Shown here: piece by piece, positions 29,665 through 38,293 of the stretch
How the letters are laid out: each line of letters begins with the position of its first letter
How positions within the stretch are numbered: the first letter of the stretch is position 1
Source of the DNA: Breoghania sp.
GTDB taxonomy: Bacteria > Pseudomonadota > Alphaproteobacteria > Rhizobiales > Stappiaceae
Reading direction: 5' to 3'
DNA length: 64,000 nucleotides
Assembly (NCBI RefSeq): GCF_030066895.1
Contig: NZ_JASJAV010000014.1
Span: 37,517 to 101,516 of the forward strand
Made by a program: the position numbers and the translations under genes
Notes under the pieces: generated by a model
What the model saw: the letters and a program-made list of their open reading frames with translations, nothing else
Database searches by the model: none
What the model was told of the DNA's origin: nothing

Positions 29665-30191
29665 ATGGCCTTTCCGCTCGCTCTGCTCGTACCGATCCTG
29701 TTGGAGGTCGGCGCCCCGCTTCTCAAACGACTGATCGCTCGTCATGCCGGAGGCGCCGTCGGGGAGGCGGGAGCCGCGGTCGTCGATGTACTTGCCGCAC
29801 GATTGAACACCGCCTCGACGCCAGAAGCCATCGAGGAGGCCTACCGGTCTGATCCGGAAAGTGCGGGAAGGCCATGTGGGCGGTCGAGATCGAGCGGCGC
29901 GAGGACTGGGCCGACATGCTGGCCGACGTCAACGCCACCATGCGCAGCGAACAGACCGCGAGCAGCCTGCTCCAGCGCATCTGGCGGCCGATTTTCGGGC
30001 TTTGCTATGCCGTCGCCTTCATCGCGCTGGCCCTGACGCTGGTGCGCACTCTCTGGCACGGCGACACGGCCGCGATCAACGCTCTGGCGGGGATTTCCGG
30101 CTTTCTCATCGCCTTTTACGGGATGGGAACCTCGGTGCTTGGCGTCTATGTCTGGCAGCGCTCGTCGGAAAAGCGGGCGGGGATCGCTTGA
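29665..30191 (+). pseudogene. Three-TM holin-like protein (holin_3TMs type), one frameshift
   Basis: A strong ribosome site (AAGGAGGAG) precedes ATG 29665. MAFPLALLVPILLEVGAPLL begins the frame; an indel near 29865 precedes AMWAVEIERREDWADMLADV. Hydrophobic helices follow: IFGLCYAVAFIALALTLV and AINALAGISGFLIAFYGMGT. This is the 3TM holin family found beside GTA and prophage tail genes. It would release particles by permeabilising the inner membrane. It is the last gene with a phage signature. Confidence 0.8.
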
Positions 30192-30245
30192 GGTGGAAAG
30201 ATTCATTCATGTCCTGTTCGCGCGCCTTCCGATAGTAGTTGCGTC

Positions 30246-30827
30246 ATGAATGGTTTCCCGGTTTTTCCGCATCTTCGAGCATCCCGTCTCGCCGCGATCG
30301 CGTTTCTCGGTGCGATGGCACTTGCCGAGCCGGCCGCGGCGCAGTTGCCTTTGCCGGGGGCGAGCATCTTCACGCTCGTGGATCAGCGCGACCCGGACTG
30401 GAGACCCGACCAGGGACAGGATCAGGGGCTCGTTCCCGAGATGGACTCGGATACGGATCCCAGGCGCGGGCCCGGACCTGGAGCTGGACCCGGAGCAGGG
30501 CCGGGGCTCGGCCCCGACCAGGGGCCCGGATTCGGTCCGGGGTGCGAGCATGGCCAGGGGCCGGGGCCGGGCAGAGGGCCCGGTCGATGCATGGGTCGGG
30601 GCCCGTACCATTGCCTGCGTGGCGGCGAAATGCGTGAGGCCGTGCGCGCGGGAGAGGCCAAACCGCTGGGGCCGGTCATGCGTGAGATCGGCGGCGGCGA
30701 GATCGTTCGTACGATGCTGTGTCGAACGCCGCACGGTCTCGTTTACCTGATCGCGGTCTTGAACGGCTCGCGCGTCGAGAAAATGATCGTCGATGCGGAG
30801 ACCGGCCGGATCCTCCACTGGCACTGA
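30246..30827 (+). CDS. Exported PepSY-like protein with Gly/Pro-rich repeat region
   Basis: A 193-residue intact frame. Signal peptide: LAAIAFLGAMALAEPAAAQL. Residues about 75-125 are an extreme Gly/Pro tract of PGPG/GPGPGRGPG type with two Cys. The C-terminal 60 residues (EMREAVRAGEAKPLGPVMRE to VDAETGRILHWH) have the PepSY pattern. Such proteins often precede sensor kinase operons and may modulate the sensor in the periplasm. The position upstream of a FeuP/FeuQ-like pair recalls FeuN, a periplasmic inhibitor of FeuQ, but sequence identity with FeuN is not claimed. Confidence 0.7.
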   Translation: MNGFPVFPHLRASRLAAIAFLGAMALAEPAAAQLPLPGASIFTLVDQRDPDWRPDQGQDQGLVPEMDSDTDPRRGPGPGAGPGAGPGLGPDQGPGFGPGCEHGQGPGPGRGPGRCMGRGPYHCLRGGEMREAVRAGEAKPLGPVMREIGGGEIVRTMLCRTPHGLVYLIAVLNGSRVEKMIVDAETGRILHWH

Positions 30828-30896
30828 ACCGCAACATGACGATCAGGCCCGACCGGACGAAAGGCCGGGCAGGATGAAAAAGAAGGAGATGCGGCG

Positions 30897-31630
30897 GTGC
30901 GACTGCTCGTCGTCGAAGACGATCCCGATCTCAATCGCCAGCTTTCGGATACCTTGCAGGAAGCCGGATACGCGGTCGATACGGCTGTGGATGGCGAAGA
31001 GAAGGCCATTTCGTTGGCGATACCGAGCTCCTTGGCGATACCGAGCCGTATGACGCGGTGGTGCTGGATATCGGCCTGCCGAAAATGGACGGCATCACCG
31101 TGCTGGAGATGTGGCGGTGTCTAACGGGCAGCACCATGCCGGTGCTGCTGCTCACCGCGCGCGACCGCTGGTCCGACAAGGTCGCCGGTATCGATGCGGG
31201 CGCGGACGACTACGTCGCCAAGCCGTTTCATATCGAGCAGGTGCTGGCGCGACTGTTGGCGATTCTTCGCCGCGCGACCGGACATGCCAGCAACGAACTC
31301 GTGTGCGGCGACATCCGTCTCGATACGCGCACCAGCCGCGTGACTAGCAACGGATCGGCGGTCAAGCTCACCTCGCACGAATACCGCCTGCTCTCCTACC
31401 TGATGCACCACATGGGCCGCGTGGTTTCGCGCACGGAGCTGACCGAACACATCTACGATCAGGATTTCGATCGCGACTCCAACACGATCGAGGTCTTCAT
31501 CGGGCGTTTGCGCAAGAAGCTCGACACCGATCTCATCCAGACGGTGCGCGGTCTCGGCTATCGGCTCAATCCGCCCGACGGCGGTGAGGGCGACGAAGGT
31601 AACTCCCAAGGCGAAAGCGTTGCCAGGTGA
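30897..31630 (+). pseudogene. FeuP/PhoP-like OmpR-family response regulator, broken by a short duplication
   Basis: GTG 30897 gives (V)RLLVVEDDPDLNRQLSDTL, a receiver domain. The text TTGGCGATACCGAGC occurs twice with an 18-base period (31014-31028, 31032-31046), and the frame changes around it. Afterwards YDAVVLDIGLPKMDG, with the phosphoacceptor Asp, TARDRWSDKVAGIDAGADDY and the winged-helix domain ending VRGLGYRLNPP are in frame. Without the N-terminal junction the product would not be functional. It overlaps the kinase gene by four bases (GTGA). Confidence 0.82.
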
Positions 31631-33101
31631 GACGTCACAAGTCTCTGACCCTGCGCATGATCGCGACCGCGATGGTCTGGTCGGTCGTGTCGCTGCTGAT
31701 TGCGGGCGGGGTGCTGGTTCACCTCTATTCCGGCGCGAGCGAGCGATTCTTCGATGAGCGTATCGATGTCTACGTGACCACGGTCATCGGCGCGCTGGCC
31801 AGTCTCGATTATGAAGAGAACGGCGAGCAGGAAGCTCAAGGGACGAGCAACGGCGCTACCAGTAACGGGGCAGCGAACAGCGCGGCGACGGCCGACGCCG
31901 GTGCGGATGCCGACACTGTTCCTTCATCCCTGGAACTTACCGGCGAGCCGCGTTTTCGTCTGCCGTTTTCGGGTTGGTACTGGACGGTCCGCGATGCGGA
32001 AAGCGGGCGCATATTGTATGCCTCCGCCTCGCTCCTGGGAGACGACGGTCTGACCCTGCCCGAGATCTCCTCATCAAGCGGCGTCTGGCGTGGATACGCC
32101 ACTGGCCCGGGTGGCGAGAAGGTGCGCGTCAGCTAGCGGGCCGTCGGCTTCGGTCCGGGCAAGCGCTATATCATCGCGGTTGCGGGCGAGATGTCGGGCC
32201 TGATGGAACAGATTTCGACATTTGCCGGTCAGGTCGCGTTGACCTTTTCCGTCTTCGGTATCGGGCTTATCGGCGCGGTGCTTTTGCAGGTGTGGATCGG
32301 CACCCGGCCGCTGAAGCGACTGCGGGCCTCTTTTGCGGCCGTTCGCCGGGGCGATGCGGAGAAAATCGACGAGAACCTGCCCAGCGAACTGGCGCCTTTG
32401 GCCCTCGAACTCAACGCGTTGATCGCCTCGAACAAGGAAACGGTGGAGCGCGCACGCGGCCATGTCGGCAATCTGGCGCGCGGGCTCAAGACGCCGCTCT
32501 CCGTCATTACCAACGAGGCTCGCGCCGCCCACGGACCGCTGCCGACAAGGTTTCCGAACAGGCCGCGATCATGCGCATGCAGATCGAGCACCACCTGGAA
32601 CGCGCCAGCATGGCCGCGCAGCGCCGGATGGTCGGCGTCACCACCGAAATCACGCCGGCTACCGCGCGCTTGATGCGCGTCATGGGAAAGATCCATGGCG
32701 AGCGCGAGCTCGATCTGGTGCTGGACGCCCCCGCCGGATTGCGCTTTCGCGGCGAGCAGCAGGATTTGGAGGAGATGCTCGGCAACCTGATTGATAATGC
32801 CTGCAAATGGGCGACGTCGACCGTCAGCCTCACCGTGCGACGGCACGAGGGAGAGAAGACGGAACGATCGATCCTGTCTCTTGTCGTCGCCGATGACGGC
32901 CCCGGATTGAGCGAGGCGGAACGCAAGATTGCGGTCGAGCGGGGCCGGCGCCTCGACGAAATGGTGTCGGGCGCCGGGCTCGGCCTGTCCATCGTGGCGG
33001 AACTCGCCGGGCTCTAAGGCGGACGGTTCGTGCCGGAGGAATCCGAACTCGGAGGACTGGGCGCCCGTCTGGAATTGCCCGCTGCCACGGACGATTTGTG
33101 A
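31627..33101 (+). pseudogene. FeuQ/PhoQ-like sensor histidine kinase, two stops, one frameshift, phosphoacceptor His changed
   Basis: Starts (V)RRHKSLTLRMIATAMVWSVV with one membrane helix. A periplasmic domain carries an Asn/Ser/Ala insert (about residues 67-95), a second helix follows, then HAMP and kinase domains. Lesions: TAG 32134-32136 (KVRVS-stop-RAVGFG), a frameshift near 32548 and TAA 33015-33017 (AELAGL-stop-GGRFV). The H-box reads HVGNLARGLKTPL where the family has His in place of Arg (codon CGC at 32479-32481), so even the repaired protein would lack the phosphorylation site. The ATP-binding motifs (NLIDNACKWA, GAGLGLSI) remain. Confidence 0.85.
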
Positions 33102-33133
33102 GCGCCGGGCGCGCGCTCGTTCGTCGTGTTGGC

Positions 33134-33261
33134 GATCCTTCGAGACGCCCGCTGACGCGGGCTCCTCAGGATGACGTTGTGTATGTTGCACGAGCCTTAA
33201 AAACCAACACCACGATAACGTCATCCTGAAGAGGGCCGTAAGGGCCGTCTCTAAGGATGGG
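33134..33261. repeat. Long inverted-repeat element (ATCCTTCGAGACG family)
   Basis: Arms GATCCTTCGAGACG...AGGATGACGTTG and AACGTCATCCTGAAGA...CTAAGGATGGG flank an AT-rich loop. Sequence and layout match 3033-3161 and 47140-47268. It lies between the kinase pseudogene and hutX. Confidence 0.85.
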
Positions 33262-33330
33262 CCACGCCGCCGAAACAGGTGACTGTTTACTTCAATCTCC
33301 AACATGCTTCGAAATCCACACTCTCCTCTG

Positions 33331-33417
33331 TCATTGCCCGGCGAAGTCCGGGCAATCCAGTGGGTTACGTCATATGCGGAGCGTGATGGATCCCCCGGAC
33401 TTCGCCGGGGGATGACG
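33331..33417. repeat. REP-like element (TCATTGCCCGGCGAAGTCCGGGCAATCC family)
   Basis: The left arm GCCCGGCGAAGTCCGGGC and right arm CCCCCGGACTTCGCCGGGGG are separated by about 35 bases. It is the sixth copy I see of the family that otherwise sits in the GTA cluster. Confidence 0.85.
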
Positions 33418-33478
33418 ATGGTGGGGCCTCGGGAAAGGGCGCGTGCGATGAGGCCTCAATCACACCCCACCGAACCGA

Positions 33479-34003
33479 TCACTCCTTCGCAACCCCGGCG
33501 GCGAGCCGGTCGCGCAGGGCATCGAATGCCGTGACCTGACTGGCGTGCATCTGCCGTTCCTCATCCCTTCCCAGATAGATCTTGAACATGCAGTTGCTGG
33601 ACTTGTTGAAGAACTGCAGGCATTTCGTTTGCGTGGTGAACAGAGGGCGCGAGACGAAGGCGATCATGCCGCAGTTCTCGTCCTTCAGATGACCGCCGAT
33701 CGGGTCGCCGTGAAGGTTGAAGAAGCCGCGTGCCTTGCTGCCGTGCGGAAGCGAGCCTTTGGCCTCGAAAATCACGTCCTCGGTGTTGACGATGAAGGTG
33801 ATTTCGCCCCACTCGGCGACGTTGTTCGTCACGGTTTCGAGCAGATCACCTGCAACGGAGGTCGCCTGATCGGCCGGAAGACAGCGGATGACATCGGCCG
33901 GAGAGACGCCCATTTCCTTGGCCACATATTCAAGAACCGCTCCCGGTTCCTCATCCAGTCGTCTGGAGATCTCGGCGTGTTTCGGCGACGTCAGGTCGGT
34001 CAT
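33479..34003 (-). CDS. hutX: HutX/ChuX-family heme utilization protein
   Basis: A 174-residue intact protein, normal family length. The family motifs are readable: WGEITFIVNTEDVIFEAKGS, GFFNLHGDPIGGHLKDENCG and MFKIYLGRDEERQMHASQV. HutX-type proteins bind heme in the cytoplasm and are thought to act as heme carriers. The gene lies 43 bases downstream of hutW on the same strand, so the two probably form an operon under iron control, though I could not identify an operator. Confidence 0.88.
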   Translation of the reverse strand: MTDLTSPKHAEISRRLDEEPGAVLEYVAKEMGVSPADVIRCLPADQATSVAGDLLETVTNNVAEWGEITFIVNTEDVIFEAKGSLPHGSKARGFFNLHGDPIGGHLKDENCGMIAFVSRPLFTTQTKCLQFFNKSSNCMFKIYLGRDEERQMHASQVTAFDALRDRLAAGVAKE

Positions 34004-34046
34004 GCGGGAAAGCCCTTTTTGATGGTGTCGATTGAGGGGAAAGCCG

Positions 34047-35338
34047 TTAGGCGGCGGGACGAACGTTTTGCCGGATCCATTGCAGCAGGTTCTGCGTCAT
34101 GGTCGTCTGCCAGACGCGCCCGGTCGTTGTCAGCTGTGCCCAGCCGTTCGTCAGTTCCAGAAGTCCGCAGGTCTGCCACTGGTTGATGAGCGGGCGGACA
34201 TGGCGCGGGGCGTCGATCCTGTGGTCGGCAAGCACCCGCTCAAGCCGGGCCACGTCGAGCAGGCCGACCTCCATTTGCGATTTCAGCTCTTTCAGGAAGT
34301 CGTAGCCCTGGAGAGAGCGCATCATGAAGCCGAGCGGCTTGCGCCCCTCTTTCACCGCTTCGAAATAGACGTCTAGATCGCTTGCAAGCCGGAATGAGAC
34401 GTCGCCCAGAAACCCGCCCGCGCCGAACGCAAGGCAGTTGGCGCCAGACTTGACCAGCAGGTTGTAGAGATTGCACTCCCGCGTGGTGCGGCGCCAATGG
34501 CTCGTCGAAATGCTCTGCCAGCCGTGATCGGCCAGAACCTCATGGCCGAGGCGGTAGAAATGCCCCATTTCGCTTTGCTGCGGGCAGGGGGAAAGATTGC
34601 CCTTGGCGATGGAGCGCGCCAGCGGACTGTTGGGCAGCAGGTTGAGCGCGTAGAGATCGAAGCCGTCCAACCCCAGATCGGCTGCGATGGCAACGTCGTG
34701 CTCTTAGCCTTCCTGCGTCTGAGTGCGGTATCGAAGATCTGGACGCCCAGCGACAGCCGGTTGAAGCCCGCCTCGAAACAGGCCTTGGCCTTCTCGATCC
34801 CGAAACTGTAGATGCGGCCTTCTAGCGTGATCTCGCAATCGGGGGCCAGCGGGAGATATTTGCGCACCGCTTGGACGATGCGGGCGAGATCCTCTCCCTC
34901 CAGCGCGGTCGGCGTGCCTCCGCCGAAATGGACCGCGTGGATGGGGCCCTCGTTTTGAGCGGGACTGTCCTTGCCCGCCTGAATCTCCGCGATCAGCGCA
35001 TCGGCATAGGTGCGGCTGCGCCCACTTCTCCAGGGTTTCTGGTAGAAGCCGCAAAACAGGCAATGATTCTCGCAAAAGGGAATGTGCAGGTAGGCGACGG
35101 ATTTTCCGCACTGTGGCGTATTCGCCAATGTCTGCCAGGTCCGTACCATGTCGTCGCCTGAGATCGGGGCGGCGTTCATGGCCGGGTGAACGGCGGTCTT
35201 GCGGGCGAAGGCATTGGCCAGCGGATCGTCGCTGGGCGTGGTGAAAAGATCATTCAGCCGCAATACCTCGCGCGGCGGGGGAGCATGATGCGCGTGCACG
35301 GCGGCGGCGGATGCCGCTTTCGGCGAGCCCGAACTCAT
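34047..35338 (-). pseudogene. hutW: HutW-family radical SAM heme utilization enzyme, one frameshift
   Basis: ATG 35338 starts MSSGSPKAASAAAVHAHHAP. The radical SAM Cys triad is present in IPFCENHCLFCGFYQKPW, followed by HAVHFGGGTPTALEGEDLAR. The frame breaks near 34705 after FDTALRRRKA and resumes as DLGLDGFDLYALNLLPNSPL through to RQNVRPAA at 34047. HutW belongs to the HemN-like group linked to anaerobic heme handling or degradation. With a single indel this could also be a sequence error, but it fits the general pattern of decay in the window. Confidence 0.85.
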
Positions 35339-35870
35339 GCGCCGGCGATGGTCGAACGCGGATTCGGTGGTGGGTTTGTCGTCGCAAGTCACCGATCGAA
35401 TTGACTCTTCCAGAAAAGGGGAGGGGGCCGTCCGCAGGGCGACGGCCAAGCTTGCAATATATCTTACATAAAAGACTCAAGTTTATAGAGTGACATTTCG
35501 CTTCTCGTCCCTGCAAGGGGAGTATCTGGTCAAGACAGGGGAGAGGGGGTTGGCGAGAGCGAGGCCCTCCATCCAGTCGAAAACCGGGAAGGGACGTATC
35601 TTGTATCGCGCGGTAAGCGGCCCACTTTAGCCACAAAGCTATGGGACTTCGCGCGCGTTTGCGCTGCGGCTTTCGTTTCGTTAACGGTGGTGGCGTTACC
35701 ACGGAAAAGAGGCGAGCCGGCCACCGGAATTCCCGCGTTCGAGTTCTTTTGAACGTGTCCGGGATGTTTCGGCTCTGCGGAACGGAGTGATCCGCCTCAG
35801 GGTGAACAGCCTGAAAGGCGGGATGTTCCGGGCGGGCTTTCGCCACGCGATGCGGCACTGGATGGGGAAA
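35339..35870. other. Intergenic region between hutW and the surface-antigen lipoprotein
   Basis: About 530 bases, divergent on both sides. The AT-rich part 35450-35500 (AATATATCTTACATAAAAGAC) is a plausible site for the hutW promoter and iron-responsive control, but no clear Irr or RirA box was read. The remainder shows no credible gene; track ORFs here are weak. Confidence 0.45.
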
Positions 35871-36341
35871 ATGATGCGGATTTTGAAGGTTGCGGTGGTG
35901 CTCCTGGCCGGGTTTGGCCTGGTTGCTTGCACCAATACAGGCCCGAAGGAAGGAATTGGCACGGTGGCGGGCACCGTTGCCGGCGGTGTTATCGGCAGTC
36001 AGTTCGGCGCCGGCTCCGGCCAGGCGGCGGCGACGGCGGCAGGTGCCGTCATCGGAGCGCTGATCGGCCAGGAGATCGGTCGTTCGCTCGACGAGCGCGA
36101 TCGTCAGGAGGTTTACAACGCCCAGTACCGGGCGCTGGAATACTCCCGTTCGGGCCAGCCGGTTGAATGGCGCAATCCCGATAGCGGTCACTATGGCGAG
36201 GTGGTCCCGGGGCCGGGCTACATCATCAACAACGCCGATTGCCGGGATTACACCCACACGATCTATATCGACGGAAAGTCGGAAGTCGCACGCGGCACGG
36301 CTTGCCGTCAACCCGACGGCACGTGGCGTCCGGTCAACTGA
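35871..36341 (+). CDS. 17-kDa surface antigen-like lipoprotein
   Basis: Starting at ATG 35871 (or the adjacent ATG 35874), the protein MRILKVAVVLLAGFGLVACT has a lipobox (LVAC), so it is an outer-membrane or periplasmic lipoprotein. A glycine-zipper segment follows (GTVAGTVAGGVIGSQFGAGS, then AGAVIGALIGQEIGRSLDER). The C-terminal domain carries NADCRDYTHTIYIDGKSEVA and ARGTACRQPDGTW. This is the RT0821/17-kDa antigen layout. The longer track start is unlikely because it precedes the signal sequence. A terminator follows. Confidence 0.85.
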   Translation: MMRILKVAVVLLAGFGLVACTNTGPKEGIGTVAGTVAGGVIGSQFGAGSGQAAATAAGAVIGALIGQEIGRSLDERDRQEVYNAQYRALEYSRSGQPVEWRNPDSGHYGEVVPGPGYIINNADCRDYTHTIYIDGKSEVARGTACRQPDGTWRPVN

Positions 36342-36411
36342 CCGAGGCGGGCGGGGCCGGATCATCGGCCTGCTGGCTACGTGATCGCCGGTAACATGAT
36401 GAACGATGAAG

Positions 36412-36442
36412 AGGGAGCGGCCCGAACGGCCGCTCCCTTTTT
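36412..36442 (+). terminator. Rho-independent terminator
   Basis: GGGAGCGGCC / GGCCGCTCCC with a 5-base loop and a run of five T's; strong and placed about 70 bases after the lipoprotein gene. Confidence 0.9.
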
Positions 36443-36669
36443 GTTTGCGTTACGCATGGCAAAACATGCCGAAACGTCAAAATTGCGCAATCCGGCCTTT
36501 CCGATCGTTTCATTTTTACGGTTAGCGAAAGCTTTAGTTAAAAGTTGTCGGCCACTCTGGTGACGATGGGCCCGAGCGGTGCTTTCCGTTTTACCTGCCG
36601 CCCGGTGAGGAGGAATCAGGCCGTAGCGCCATTTGCAACGCGCGGCGGCTCCGCTTCGGACAGGAACAC
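36443..36669. other. AT-rich upstream region of the decayed gene 36670-38021
   Basis: Contains TTTTTACGGTTAGCGAAAGCTTTAGTTAAA, with a poor TTAG-N7-TTTA resemblance to a CtrA box that I do not consider reliable. A GGTGAGGAGGAATC purine run near 36605 could be a ribosome site for an upstream start. No gene seen. Confidence 0.35.
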
Positions 36670-38021
36670 ATGGTCGATCAGAGCCTCATGACGTTGAAGG
36701 TACGCTCCTAGAGGCCGCACGCCCGCTTCTGCGCAAGCGCGTCGCCGACGACCAGCCGCGCGCTCACCGTCAGAACCTGTTGAAGCGCGCCATTTTCCTG
36801 CCGCTGGAACCCTATCTCATCACCGAACAACTGCCGCAGAAGCTGGCAGGCCGTATCCGCCGTTGCTGGCTTGATGCGATATGGACCTGGGTTTTGCGCG
36901 ACGTGATGCCGGACAGTATCGCCGAAGCGCAGGATCTGCTGGCCGAGAAGGGTTATGACGTCGAGGTCGTCGGGCGCACAGCGGACCGGCTGCGCAAGGT
37001 GATGATCGCGGCAATCGGCGACGTGCTGGTTGAGGCGAACGGCCCCGGCGTCGCGCATCAGCGTGTCGCCTATCGCGTCGGCGGTGAGGATCTGCTGGAA
37101 GAGCTCATCGATATTCACGGCATCCTGAAGGCCGACGCTGTTCTTGAAGGGTTCACCGCCCATCTTCCCCCCCGTGATCACCCGCCGCTCCTTCGCCACC
37201 CGCGAAGCATCCAAGATGCGCACGCAGGTGATCGATGCCCTCAAGACTCATCCCAGTTTCGTGAGATGGCTTTCCGCCATCCTGCTGTGGCGTTGCGACG
37301 ATCCGGCCCTGCCGGTGCGCATCGCGGGAAGTGTGACGGGACTGACCCAGCCTTCCGCGATTCATTCCGACTTCTTCGCGCCTATGGTCGAGATGGCGCT
37401 GAGCTAATTGCGCCGTTACGTGCTGATGGCGCAGGAAGCGGTGGCGGATGCTGGCTCGAAGGATCCCGTCCACGGCATCGAATGGCACAGCGAAGCCGTC
37501 GTGGTCGCCGTGTCACGCTACCACGATCAGCTCCGCGAACTTCGCACCGGCATCGATCTGCGCGAGGTCGCCGAATGGCGCCGCAAGATGCTGAACATCA
37601 ATCGCGACATGTCGGAAGTCCTCGCCGGGCAGATTTTCGAAGCTCACCGCCCGATTCACGACGCCCTGCAGGTGCCGGACGCCGACGAGGCGGGCAAGGT
37701 GCAGCTCAACGAGGTGGTCGCGGCGACCGCCTATCGCTCGCTGCGAATCCTCTATCTCGCTTGCAAGAGCCCGGATCTGCTCGCCGTCTCCGAGACGGTT
37801 AACCGCGCCCGCCGAGCCATCGAGCAGGTGCTGGACACGCCAGCAAGAAGTTGGTCGATGAACTGAGGTCTAGCGTCGGCCCGCGTCGCGAGGCCCTCAA
37901 GCTGACGCTGGAGCGCGCGATCTCCTATGCCGAAATCGTCTTCGGCGACGATTATGTCGAGATCCTCAAAAAGCGCCGTGCCGCGGTAATCGACGTCGAT
38001 AAGCGACCGCTGGCAAGCTAG
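36670..38021 (+). pseudogene. Conserved alphaproteobacterial hypothetical protein, heavily decayed
   Basis: From ATG 36670 (MVDQSLMTL) a one-base loss leads into EGTLLEAARPLLRKRVADDQ, and LEPYLITEQLPQKLAGRIRR continues. A frameshift near 37165 breaks AHLPP; the next frame gives RTQVIDALKTHPSFVRWLSA, then TAA at 37405-37407 (EMALS-stop-LRRYVLMAQ, Tyr expected). A last frameshift near 37845 precedes KLVDELRSSVGPRREALKLT and the end at 38021. It is a mostly helical protein of about 450 residues when repaired. I recognise the pattern as a conserved Hyphomicrobiales family without known function. Confidence 0.65.
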
Positions 38022-38293
38022 GGCGTGTCCCCATAAATGAGACGGATCCTGATCCCGCCCGACATGTTCTCCCCAAATGATGCCTTGTTGAAACGGCGTG
38101 CCTGACGCATAAGAAATACGCATATCCGCCGAAGTTACGTTACGGGCGACACATTGTCGCCACGCGGTAGGACGACGGATAGTGTAGAGCCGTTCTAAGG
38201 TGATTGGGGGGTTCGGACAGCGTTCCGGATTCTGACCGCCTTTCATCCAGTTGTCCCGCCCGACCCGGCCAATCTTAGGTATTTGCGCGCACC

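Noticed and set aside
11431-30191. Programmed frameshifting in the tail genes
   Set aside because: Some tail chaperones use a programmed shift, but here shifts occur in almost every gene, in both directions, without slippery heptamers, and with stop codons as well.
30440-30600. Gly/Pro repeat as a sequencing or assembly artefact
   Set aside because: The repeat is imperfect, stays in frame, and is followed by a sensible C-terminal domain, so a real low-complexity region is more likely.
35450-35500. Iron-responsive (Irr or RirA) operator upstream of hutW
   Set aside because: The AT-rich sequence has no convincing inverted repeat of either consensus, so I record only a possible promoter region.
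36510-36545. CtrA box upstream of gene 36670
   Set aside because: TTAG-N7-TTTA differs from TTAA-N7-TTAA at two core positions and is expected by chance in such AT-rich sequence.
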